Source: Paenibacillus alba
GTDB lineage: Bacteria; Bacillota; Bacilli; Paenibacillales; NBRC-103111
NCBI RefSeq assembly: GCF_013204855.1
Contig: NZ_JABMKZ010000005.1
Span: forward strand, 1 to 64,000
Reading direction: 5' to 3'
DNA: 64,000 nt
Made by a program: the position numbers and the translations under genes. Shown one piece after another: positions 1 through 7,350 of this stretch. The notes under the pieces were generated by a model. That model made no database searches and had not been told where the DNA came from. It saw only the letters and a list, made by a program, of their open reading frames with translations. Each line of letters starts with the position of its first letter. The stretch's first letter is position 1.

Positions 1-136
1 GGCTCTAAAACGAGTTGAAATTCCCTAAATAGGGGACTCCAGTTCCTTTTCGCGTGTATATGCAGCTTGTTTTCATGAAATAGCGTATCGTAGTTCCTCC
101 TCAGCTATAGAAAACACCTTACCCCGCCCAGAAGCA
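1..136. repeat. 136-bp intergenic repeat, copy 1
   Basis: This stretch is repeated almost perfectly at 297-432: both copies are 136 bp and I see a single substitution near the 3' end (cttaCccc versus cttaAccc). The copy begins at the window edge, so the repeat may extend to the left. It has no convincing open frame. Between the copies lie shorter echoes of a 'cggaactgt(a/g)gt' theme around 214-230 and 268-284, so the whole 1-430 stretch looks like a decayed interspersed-repeat cluster. Confidence 0.9.
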
Positions 137-138
137 GT

Positions 139-194
139 GAGAGTGAGGGTGTGAGTATGCGTATGAGTATGAGTATGCATGTGCACGTGCATGG
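139..194. repeat. low-complexity gtgagtatg / gcatgtgcacgtgcat tract
   Basis: The tract consists of imperfect 'gagtat(g)' hexamers followed by an alternating purine-pyrimidine palindrome (gcatgtgcacgtgcatg). It lies between the two 136-bp copies and is non-coding. Confidence 0.6.
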
Positions 195-296
195 CAAGTC
201 AGAAATGAGCTGAAACGGAACTGTAGTACGTTAATTGGCTTAAAAGTGGTGAATCAGCAGGTCAGACGGAACTGTGGTCCCTTATTTGGTGAATTT

Positions 297-432
297 GGCT
301 CTAAAACGAGTTGAAATTCCCTAAATAGGGGACTCCAGTTCCTTTTCGCGTGTATATGCAGCTTGTTTTCATGAAATAGCGTATCGTAGTTCCTCCTCAG
401 CTATAGAAAACACCTTAACCCGCCCAGAAGCA
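297..432. repeat. 136-bp intergenic repeat, copy 2
   Basis: Direct repeat of 1-136 with one visible mismatch. It ends about 75 bp before the ligase start, so it may supply or interrupt the ligase promoter region. No gene is visible between 1 and 506 on either strand. Confidence 0.9.
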
Positions 433-506
433 AGGGTGAAAATGAAATCGTACTGTTCGTTTAGAAGCTACTCAAAAACCCGACAATGATCTTAGGAGGT
501 GTTGTC

Positions 507-1412
507 GTGTTATTCACATCGATTAAACCGATGCTCGCCAGTAGCGTGGATGAGCCTTTTGATGATGATGATTATCTATTTGAACCCAAGTGGGATGGGG
601 GACGGATCCTGCTTCACAAGCAAGGGGAGCGTATAGAGGCTTATACACGCGATGGCCAGTTGGTGACAGCCAAGTTCCCTGAATTAAAGGAAGAGGCGCA
701 ATCCATCAAAGCTCATGCGGTTATTTTGGACTGTGAGGGGATTGTGTTGCGGAGCGGAAGGCCTGTCTTTGATGATTTTGCCTATCGAGGTCGAATCAGT
801 CTTACAGCTAAAATCAAACAGGCTGTTCACACCCACCCAGCTGTATTCGTTGCCTTCGATATCTTGCTTGCAGAGAAAGAATGTTGGAATGAGCCGCTCA
901 GTGAAAGGAAAAAGCGCTTGTCCGCTGTCGTCGATACTTCGTCAAGCCTGATGGCTACGATGTTTGTTGAAGGTCAGGGCACGATACTTTCGAGCTTAAT
1001 GAAAGAACGCAACATGGAAGGGATCGTCGCCAAGCGTAAGGATTCAAAGTACATACAGGATACGGTAAGCGCAGATTGGCTGAAAATGAAGCATGCTAAA
1101 ACGATTGATGTGATGATTCTCGGATACCGCGAGGAGCCTTTCTCGTTAGTCATCGGGCTACATTTTAGGACAGTGAAAAATAAGCCAGTTGGTGTGGTTT
1201 CAGATGGTTTTAGCCAGGCGGACAAGAATTTGATCCTTTCTTTGAGCAAAGAGCTGCATACCGTCAAAGAAGCAAACACGCAGTGGATTAGGCCGGAATT
1301 GTGCTGTAGAATCGATTATCGGGATCGAACAGACACGCATCAGTTAAGAATGACGGTGTTCCGTGGTTTATTACAGGATAAGAGGGCTGAGGAATGTGTA
1401 TGGGAAAGCTAA
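507..1412 (+). CDS. stand-alone ATP-dependent DNA ligase (LigD ligase-domain type)
   Basis: Seals nicks in DNA using ATP. The nucleotidyl-transferase motif I is visible as EPKWDGGR (lysine about residue 28 from the chosen start, the AMP-accepting residue), motif IV as EGIVAKR and motif V as WLKMK, followed by an OB-fold-like C-terminal part. At about 301 residues it matches the ligase domain of bacterial LigD without the polymerase or nuclease domains. I chose the GTG at 507 because AGGAGG ends 7 bases before it; the ATG at 486 lies upstream of that site. No Ku gene is in the window, so a role in non-homologous end joining is only a family-based possibility. Confidence 0.85.
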   Translation: MLFTSIKPMLASSVDEPFDDDDYLFEPKWDGGRILLHKQGERIEAYTRDGQLVTAKFPELKEEAQSIKAHAVILDCEGIVLRSGRPVFDDFAYRGRISLTAKIKQAVHTHPAVFVAFDILLAEKECWNEPLSERKKRLSAVVDTSSSLMATMFVEGQGTILSSLMKERNMEGIVAKRKDSKYIQDTVSADWLKMKHAKTIDVMILGYREEPFSLVIGLHFRTVKNKPVGVVSDGFSQADKNLILSLSKELHTVKEANTQWIRPELCCRIDYRDRTDTHQLRMTVFRGLLQDKRAEECVWES

Positions 1413-1455
1413 AGTCCGCCAAGGGAAGTGATCCGATTGGGGGACTTTGATTTTA
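1411..1455. terminator. putative terminator between convergent genes
   Basis: AAAGTCC pairs with GGACTTT across a loop of about 24 bases and is followed by GATTTTA. The hairpin lies just after the ligase stop and before the 3' end of the FtsW-like gene on the other strand. The poor T-run makes it a weak call. Confidence 0.4.
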
Positions 1456-1467
1456 TGAAGCGGGAGA

Positions 1468-2817
1468 TTATTTCGGTTTTGAGATGCTGGGAATGATGTC
1501 CTTGCGTCTGTAAACACTAAGAATAACGCCGATAGCGGCGAATTGAAAGACGATATGAGCACCCTGATAGCTGATAAAGGGAATTGCGAAGGAACTTAGT
1601 GGCGCCCATCCCAAAGACATGAGCATAGGCCAAATAAACTAAATCACAAATAGAGCAAGCAGACTAGAAATCAAAGCTTTCCCGTAGGGGTCGTGCACCT
1701 TTTTGCTGATTTGCAGCGAATGAAAGATGAATAGAATGACCAGCATTAGGATCAAGATGCCCGCAAGCCATCCGAAACAATAGATCAGAAACGGGAACAT
1801 CATAGTGGAGTGAAATTCGGGCAGTGTGGTGAATGATGACCCGAAGCCATGCCCCCACCAGCCGGCGGATTCGATCGCTTTTTTGGATTGGGTAAGGACA
1901 TAATTGGTGCCTAATGGATCGTCACTTGGATTTAAAAAGGCTGTCAAACGCATAAGACGATAAGATATGTAAGTTTCTTTAAACAACACGAAGAGTATGG
2001 TTGCGAATAGCAAGCTAATATGGGTAAGAAAGATTCTTCGTTTTGTTTTTAATACAAGCAGCATGACCATGCATCCCACAATAAGGATCACAAAATCTAC
2101 GATGGAGTGAGCTTTTAAGATAATCATACTGGGAAGCAAAACGATGCCAAAGTTGATCCAAACCTTGCGAGCCATTGAGCGGATGAACGATTCGTTGCTT
2201 TTAACTTTGGATGAAGTGCTCCATATGCCAGCTAATGACAGCAAGATGAAGTAGGGTGAAAGTGAGACGAAATTAATAGGTATTGCTCCGAATTGTAAAT
2301 AACTATGTAACCCGTTTACCCTTGCTCCTGTATTTATGGTGTAAAGCAGGAGGAGCAGCGTTCCAACGTATAAGGTCCAAGAGTATTTGGCCATTTTCTG
2401 ATAGTTTGCAAAGCCAATGGTGAGCATGAGTACTACGCCAACACACGTATAGATAACTTGCGTCATACCTATCTGGTTAAAGGGTATGCGTTCGCTTAGC
2501 GAGACTTGAGCGGCAAAAACGGCGACAAGGCCAAACAGCATAAACACAGCCATAAGGGCAAGCAGCTTCCAATCCGTCCGAGGCCGATGTACCTTGTGAA
2601 ACTGTGCGCCTATCAATTCAGGAGCACCCATCTGGCTGATGGCTTCTTGAATGGCCGTGTTTAGTGCAATCCCTCTACTTAATTTCTCCTCAATGATATC
2701 TTGCAAGTGACTTTCAAGCTCCATTCGCACCTCGCGATGAACTTCTTTCGCTCGGATATGAGAGAGGACCTGCTTCAAAAACTCGCGGATGTTTTCCTCA
2801 TATTTGAGCTGCATCAT
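1468..2817 (-). pseudogene. FtsW/RodA/SpoVE-family membrane protein with HAAS-type N-terminus, interrupted by an in-frame amber codon
   Basis: The first 80 residues form a soluble helical region ending in the MG-P-E-IG-F-H-P pattern typical of HAAS/'permease prefix' domains found beside PadR regulators. They are followed by about nine membrane segments of the shape-elongation-division-sporulation family. The frame stops at TAG (1639-1641) after 392 residues, yet the same frame continues for 56 more codons to TAA at 1468-1470 and encodes the family's last segment, with IPFISYQG matching the conserved PFISYGG motif. So either a nonsense mutation (for example CAG to TAG) disabled the gene, the codon is read through, or this base is a sequencing error. 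It overlaps the PadR gene by 4 bases (ATGA) and is probably co-transcribed with it. Family members are glycan polymerases or relatives; the role here is unknown. Confidence 0.8.
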
Positions 2818-3146
2818 ACGCCACCCTCTCCAATCACACGTTCAACGGTGCTGCGGAAAAGCTGCCATTCTTCCTTCTTCAGACCAAGCTCGGCCTTGCC
2901 GCTCTTCGTGATGCGATAATACTTCCGTTTGCGCCCCTCTTTTTCATCCCAGTACGCTTCAACATATTTCTCTGCTTCAAGTGTATGAAGAATGGGATAC
3001 AAAGTGCCTTCCTTAAGGGTGAAAACCCCATCCGTGTGCATTTCCATCTCCTTGGTCATCTCGTATCCATACATGTCCTTGCGGTTCAAGAGCGTCAGAA
3101 TGAGAATGACAGTACTTCCTTTCATAAGCTCCTTGTTAATTTTCAT
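2814..3146 (-). CDS. PadR-family transcriptional regulator
   Basis: About 110 residues with the PadR winged helix: a first helix with ILILTLL, the YGYEMTKEM helix and the EGTLYPILHTLE recognition segment, followed by a charged wing (EKEGRKRKYY) and a short C-terminal dimerisation helix. I prefer the second ATG (3146), which has AAAGGAG 10 bases upstream; the ATG at 3155 sits too close to it. The gene overlaps the HAAS/FtsW-like gene by 4 bases, a common arrangement in which PadR represses its membrane partner. It is probably autoregulated through the repeats upstream. Confidence 0.88.
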   Translation of the reverse strand: MKINKELMKGSTVILILTLLNRKDMYGYEMTKEMEMHTDGVFTLKEGTLYPILHTLEAEKYVEAYWDEKEGRKRKYYRITKSGKAELGLKKEEWQLFRSTVERVIGEGGV

Positions 3147-3180
3147 GCGAGGCATGCTCCTTTGTTTAAATGTATAGGTT

Positions 3181-3205
3181 ATCTATGCATCGAATATCTA
3201 TGTAT
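3181..3205. promoter_or_regulatory. direct repeats, candidate PadR operator
   Basis: ATCTATGCAT (3181-3190) and ATCTATGTAT (3196-3205) are near-identical decamers offset by 15 bp in the region between the divergent PadR and UPF0173 genes. Location and repeat structure suggest a regulator site; binding by this PadR is inference. Confidence 0.35.
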
Positions 3206-3306
3206 AGTATAAAGATCATCTTTTAATTTGGCAAATAAAATATGTTAAAATAGATGATGTGGAAGCAAGACAGCCAAAAAATGATGAAAGACGGAGGCAT
3301 ACGGAG

Positions 3307-3996
3307 ATGAACCTTATTTTTCATGGACAAAGCTGTATCGAGATTCGATTCAAAGAGCATGCGATCATTATAGATCCATTCTTGCGTCATAATCCTAAGG
3401 CGATTGTGAAGCCGGAAGACATCAAGGTAAGCTATATTCTGGTCACGCATGGTCATAATGACCATCTGGGCGATTCTTTAGAGATTGCTGAACGTAATCA
3501 AGCCACAATTATCGCTCCGAATGATCTTTGCCGATATCTGGCTTTCCAAGGGGCTAAGACACATCCGATGGGTATCGGAGGTTCGTTTGAATTTCCTTTT
3601 GGTAAAATAAAAATGACACTCGCCCTGCACGATTCTTCCTTTAACCCGCCGGGCACGCAAGAAAGCATTTATGCTGGAATGGCCAGCGGTTTTCTGATCC
3701 AAGCGGAGGGCAAAACGATTTATCACGCCGGGGACACGGGACTTTTTGGGGATATGCAGCTCATCGGCAACTTACATAACATTGATTTGGCATTCCTGCC
3801 GATTGGCGATAACTTCACCATGGGGCCTAGCGATGCCGTTATAGCTGCCCGGTTTTTACAAGCCAAAATGGTTATTCCCATGCACTATGATACATTTCCG
3901 TTGATTGAGCAGGACCCTCATGCTTTTGTGGAAAGTCTATCTGCTGAGGGGATCAAGGGACAAGTCATGGAACCAGGACAAAGTTTGGAATTTTAA
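3307..3996 (+). CDS. UPF0173-family metal-dependent hydrolase (YtkL-like)
   Basis: Metallo-beta-lactamase fold protein of about 229 residues, the usual size of UPF0173 members. The metal ligands are visible in order: THGHNDHLGD (HxHxDH), a later HAGDTGLF, and PMHYDTFP near the end. I chose the ATG at 3307 (MNLIFHGQ) because GGAGG lies about 9 bases upstream and family members start there; the longer frame from 3259 adds an unlikely charged leader. The substrate is unknown. The Dabb gene follows after 22 bases, so the two may share a transcript. Confidence 0.85.
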   Translation: MNLIFHGQSCIEIRFKEHAIIIDPFLRHNPKAIVKPEDIKVSYILVTHGHNDHLGDSLEIAERNQATIIAPNDLCRYLAFQGAKTHPMGIGGSFEFPFGKIKMTLALHDSSFNPPGTQESIYAGMASGFLIQAEGKTIYHAGDTGLFGDMQLIGNLHNIDLAFLPIGDNFTMGPSDAVIAARFLQAKMVIPMHYDTFPLIEQDPHAFVESLSAEGIKGQVMEPGQSLEF

Positions 3997-4018
3997 AATA
4001 AATGAAAGGGGATAAACC

Positions 4019-4327
4019 ATGATGTTTGAACATATGGTCTCATTTAAATTTAAGCAGCCATTAGACGCATCGAAAGAGCAAGAGTTGATCGAAACCTTGT
4101 TAGCTTTCAAAAATCAAATTCCTGGCATCGTTGAGATCACAGCAGGCAGCAATGAAACCGAAGAAACGGACAACATTCAGGGATATACCATCGGTCTTCG
4201 CGTGACGTTTCAAGATCAAGAGTCATTGCGGCAATATGGCCCGCATCCGCTGCATCAGCAGTTCGTGAAATCCATTGATGGGTTGGTTGACAATGTGATC
4301 GTGATTGATTATCCAATCAAGAAATAG
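4019..4327 (+). CDS. Dabb-domain (stress-responsive alpha/beta barrel) protein
   Basis: 102 residues with the hallmark start MFEHMVSFKFK, a central ITAGSNET stretch, and the late Y-HP-H-FV pattern (YGPHPLHQQFV) of the dimeric ferredoxin-like Dabb family. It is preceded by GAAAGGGGA. The family has no single known activity; some members are small enzymes acting on polyketide-like substrates and many are simply stress-induced. It overlaps nothing and sits between UPF0173 and a phosphoesterase in the same direction. Confidence 0.82.
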   Translation: MMFEHMVSFKFKQPLDASKEQELIETLLAFKNQIPGIVEITAGSNETEETDNIQGYTIGLRVTFQDQESLRQYGPHPLHQQFVKSIDGLVDNVIVIDYPIKK

Positions 4328-4355
4328 CTGGAATCAGGAATCAGGGGGATTAGGC

Positions 4356-5078
4356 GTGAGAATAGCTTTTATATCGGACATCCATGGGAACTCATTGGCG
4401 CTTGAAGCGGTATTGGCGGATATCACCCGGAAGCAGATTGATCAGATTTATGTGCTTGGAGATTTATGCTACCGCGGGCCAGATCCTAAACGATCCCTTG
4501 CCTTGATTCGTTCCTTACAGACGAAGGTGATTAAAGGCAATGCCGATGAATGGGTGATTCGCGGCGTGAATCAAGGAGAAGTTCCTGAACAGGCAATTGC
4601 GATGATGAGGCAAGAACGGGAATGGACGGCAGCTCAGCTGGATTCAGCGGATATCGCCTATTTGGACGGTTTGCCCACCGAATTGAATTTGGAAATCGAA
4701 GGTATGAAGATTCATGCCTTTCATGCAACGCCGGACAGCCTATTCGAGATCGTGCTGCCAGGCGCAGGCGATGACGTGCTGAAAACCAAGCTGATGTCCG
4801 GCTCAGAAGCTGATGTCTACATCTACGCGCATATTCACAGGCCCTACATTCGTTATTTGGACGGTAAAATACTGATCAATGTGGGAAGTGTCGGGCTTCC
4901 ATTTGATGGGCTGGCCAAAGCCGCTTATGTGATCGTTGACATTCAGCAAGGGAATCTCAGCACTTCCATCGAGCGGATTTCCTATCCCGTTGAAGAGGTC
5001 GTCAAGCAGTATGAAGAAGCAAACTACCCGAATGTGGAAATGATGATTAGCCTAATTCGGAATGGTTTTGTTAAATAA
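4356..5078 (+). CDS. calcineurin-like metallophosphoesterase (YfcE/MJ0936-like)
   Basis: About 240 residues carrying all five metallophosphoesterase blocks: DIHGN at the N-terminus, GDLCYRGP, GNADEW in place of GNH[DE], a histidine in FHATPD, and AHIHRPY at the end. I chose the GTG at 4356 because a G-rich Shine-Dalgarno (GGGGGA) lies about 7 bases before it; the frame from 4305 would overlap the Dabb gene. The GNAD variant is common in the small phosphodiesterase branch. The substrate cannot be told from sequence. A terminator follows directly. Confidence 0.85.
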   Translation: MRIAFISDIHGNSLALEAVLADITRKQIDQIYVLGDLCYRGPDPKRSLALIRSLQTKVIKGNADEWVIRGVNQGEVPEQAIAMMRQEREWTAAQLDSADIAYLDGLPTELNLEIEGMKIHAFHATPDSLFEIVLPGAGDDVLKTKLMSGSEADVYIYAHIHRPYIRYLDGKILINVGSVGLPFDGLAKAAYVIVDIQQGNLSTSIERISYPVEEVVKQYEEANYPNVEMMISLIRNGFVK

Positions 5079-5095
5079 AGTGGTGAAAGTAAATA

Positions 5096-5134
5096 GCCTT
5101 CTGCTCCTCGTTAGCGTGGGGTTGGAGGTTTTTT
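5096..5134 (+). terminator. rho-independent terminator after phosphoesterase
   Basis: GCCTTCTGCTCCTC pairs, with several G-T wobbles and one mismatch, with GTGGGGTTGGAGG, followed directly by TTTTTT. Confidence 0.6.
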
Positions 5135-5291
5135 AGTTTGTTTGAACACGTACATTGGATGATGTTTACTTGGATGATCGTGTAAGTCGTGTAAGTCGTG
5201 TAAAGAGTGTAAGAGTTTGGGGTTGACTGGCTTTGATATTAGTTTGCGTGATTTTGGCTTATGCGGAAAGAGGGAAGTCTGAGCGGGAAGA

Positions 5292-5477
5292 AAAACCTGC
5301 GATAGTGCAGGAATTTTTCGTTAAATCGTGCAGAAAATGAAAATGCCTGCAATAATGCAGGCATTTTAAGCTTTTTGCTCCAGAAATGAAGAAAAGGCGC
5401 CAAAAGCATGCAGAATCGCAGGAATTTCCTTGAAAGAGTAATTTTCAGGGGATAAAGGATGCACATTTGCAGGTTTA
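5292..5477. repeat. hairpin-rich interspersed repeat, copy A
   Basis: The repeat contains several short palindromes of the form CCTGC-N5/6-GCAGG (CCTGCGATAGTGCAGG, CCTGCAATAATGCAGG) then AAGCATGCAGAATCGCAGG and a closing GATGCACATTTGCAGG. The same order of modules and linkers (GGCATTTTAAGCTTT, CAAAAGCATGCAGAA, TTTGCAGGTTT) recurs at 27101-27297. It lies between convergent genes. A tract of 'gtgtaagtc' repeats stands just before it at about 5179-5216. No gene is visible in 5135-5506. Confidence 0.75.
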
Positions 5478-5506
5478 TCATGTTCACTGCCGCTTGTTTC
5501 AATCGT

Positions 5507-5896
5507 TTATTGCGTATCACTTTTCGCAGATTGCCGCTCTTTCCAGAAAAGGACCGTCAGCATGCGTTCAACCCACTCTTTATCATCAGCGGTAAGCAGC
5601 ACACCATCGAACATGAGCTCATTTTCACGGAGAAAACGCCGCAAATTGACGGGATTGCTTTGGAAGTTTTCGGTCGACGGTGAAGATTCCAGATAGCCAG
5701 CAATGTCCATAAGTTCCGAATAAGAAGTGTTGAGTCCCTCGGACAGCTTCATTAACACTTCGGGAGAGGGGATACCGCGATTCCCGTTCTCCAACTGTGA
5801 GATATAGGCTGCCGAAACCCCTGAGCGATCAGCAAGCTCACGTATCGTGAAGCCCTTTAATTTGCGCATATCTTTTAATTTATCGTAGAAATACAT
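5507..5896 (-). CDS. XRE-family HTH transcriptional regulator
   Basis: 129 residues. The N-terminal 60 form a classic Cro/cI helix-turn-helix: LKDMRKLKGFTIRELADRSGVS, then AYISQLENG, with the LxxGL segment (LMKLSEGLN) after it. The C-terminal half is variable and charged and resembles the sensor tails of small SinR/SlrR-like regulators; no enzyme motif is seen. The upstream region holds three AGTAAAC-type heptamers, so autoregulation is likely. The gene is transcribed alone and faces repeat copy A at its 3' end. Confidence 0.85.
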   Translation of the reverse strand: MYFYDKLKDMRKLKGFTIRELADRSGVSAAYISQLENGNRGIPSPEVLMKLSEGLNTSYSELMDIAGYLESSPSTENFQSNPVNLRRFLRENELMFDGVLLTADDKEWVERMLTVLFWKERQSAKSDTQ

Positions 5897-5919
5897 GGAT
5901 TCTCACCCTCACAAACAAA

Positions 5920-5958
5920 AGTAAACATTAGTAAACAATTTAATAGTAACAGTTTACT
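5920..5958. promoter_or_regulatory. AGTAAAC repeat cluster, candidate operator of the XRE gene
   Basis: AGTAAAC occurs at 5920-5926 and 5930-5936 (one helical turn apart) and its inverse AGTTTACT at 5951-5958, immediately upstream of the XRE start. Position and spacing fit a repressor site; the pairing with this regulator is inference. Confidence 0.45.
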
Positions 5959-5998
5959 AAAGTAATTACAATTAGGAGGGGAGAAAATTTCATAACTT

Positions 5999-7234
5999 TT
6001 ATTCGTATTTTTTGAAAATAAGCACGGCGTTATGACCGCCGAATCCAAATGAGCTGGATAAACCGTATTGAAGTGCAGCGCGTCTTGCTACAAGCGGCAC
6101 ATAATCCAAATCACACGCAGGATCTGGATTTTCCAAATTGATCGTAGGCGGAATCAAGTTGTCCTGCAAAGTTCTAATCAGCGCTACGGCTTCAACACCC
6201 CCGGCTGCGCCAAGCATATGACCAATCATCGACTTATTGGCCGAGATAGGCACTTGATAGGCGGCGCTGCCGAGCAGCTGCTTGATGGCCAGCGTCTCCG
6301 AGAGATCGCCGGCGATCGTGCTCGTCGCATGCGCATTGATCGTGCTGATCTCTTCCGCCGCAATTCCGGCGTCGGAGACAGCTTCGCGCATGGCTCGGAA
6401 CGCCCCCGAGCCTGTTGGATCCGTCGCCACGATGTGGTAGGCGTCGGAGGTAGAGCCATAGCCGACGATTTCGGCATGGATTGTGGCTCCACGCCGCTCG
6501 GCATGCTCGAGCGACTCGAGCACGAGCACGCCGGCTCCTTCGGCGGAGACGAAGCCGTCCCGCTGCGCGTCGAACGGGCGGCTCGCCTGCTCCGGTGTGT
6601 CACAGCGCGTCGACAGCGCCGTCGCGTTGCCGAAGCCGGCCAGCGCTAGGTCGGTGACCGTCGCTTCGGCGCCGCCGGCAATGACGGCGTCTGCGCCTCC
6701 GCGCTGGATCAGCTTAAAGGCTTCGCCAATCGCATTATTGCCGGTGGCGCAAGCCGTAACTGGGGCGAGTGAAGGGCCCTTCGCCCCGTACAAGATGCTG
6801 ACCTGCGCTGCGGCCATATTAGCGATCATCATCGGCACCACAACGGGGCTGACACGGCTTGGCCCACGGCTGAGCAACGTGCGGTAGTTGTCCAGAATCG
6901 TCTGAATCCCGCCAATCCCCGAACCGATATAGACGCCGACCCGCTCCTCATTGCTTGCATCAATAACCAAGCCTGCATCGTCCAAGGCTTGCTTGGCCGC
7001 GGCAACCGCGAATTGGCAGTAACGATCCATCCGCCGCACATCCCGCCGGCCGACAGCGGCCTCGGCATCAAAATCTCGGACAACGCCCGCAAAGTCTGTT
7101 TTATAAGCGGAAACATCCATATGGTCGATTTTGGAGATGCCTGATTTGCCATTTGTCAGATTGCTCCAGAAAGTGTCTACATCATTGCCTATCGGTGTAA
7201 TAACACCCATGCCCGTAATAACGACTCGTTTCAT
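5999..7234 (-). CDS. beta-ketoacyl-ACP synthase II-like protein (FabF family)
   Basis: 411 residues of the KAS II thiolase fold. The catalytic triad is complete: Cys162 in VTACATGNN, His302 in NAHATST and His339 in IGHMLGAAGG, with the C-terminal SSSFGFGGHNA loop intact. It would condense malonyl-ACP with an acyl-ACP in the cytoplasm. AAGGAGG lies 8 bases before the ATG. It stands alone rather than beside fabH or acpP and faces a divergent MmyB-type regulator, so it may be a second, specialised synthase. The middle (about 6480-6700) is much more GC-rich than the ends. Confidence 0.9.
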   Translation of the reverse strand: MKRVVITGMGVITPIGNDVDTFWSNLTNGKSGISKIDHMDVSAYKTDFAGVVRDFDAEAAVGRRDVRRMDRYCQFAVAAAKQALDDAGLVIDASNEERVGVYIGSGIGGIQTILDNYRTLLSRGPSRVSPVVVPMMIANMAAAQVSILYGAKGPSLAPVTACATGNNAIGEAFKLIQRGGADAVIAGGAEATVTDLALAGFGNATALSTRCDTPEQASRPFDAQRDGFVSAEGAGVLVLESLEHAERRGATIHAEIVGYGSTSDAYHIVATDPTGSGAFRAMREAVSDAGIAAEEISTINAHATSTIAGDLSETLAIKQLLGSAAYQVPISANKSMIGHMLGAAGGVEAVALIRTLQDNLIPPTINLENPDPACDLDYVPLVARRAALQYGLSSSFGFGGHNAVLIFKKYE

Positions 7235-7287
7235 TTCGTGTTCCTCCTTACGTGTTATGCTATTAGATTGTCACATATGTTATCCTA

Positions 7288-7316
7288 TTACAAGTTACCG
7301 TTTATACTGGTATAAT
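7288..7316 (+). promoter_or_regulatory. sigma-A-like promoter of the MmyB-type regulator
   Basis: TTACAA (7288-7293), a 17-bp spacer and a perfect TATAAT (7311-7316), about 35 bases before the chosen start codon. Confidence 0.65.
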
Positions 7317-7350
7317 GACTGCTATGATTCATGTCCAAGGAGGGGAAACG

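Noticed and set aside
5292..5477. Small coding frame across repeat copy A
   Set aside because: The frame is a by-product of palindromes, with no start signals; the homologous copies do not keep it open.
6068..6887. Long plus-strand frames opposite the FabF-like gene
   Set aside because: They arise from the GC-rich part of the synthase gene, have Arg-rich composition and lack start signals.
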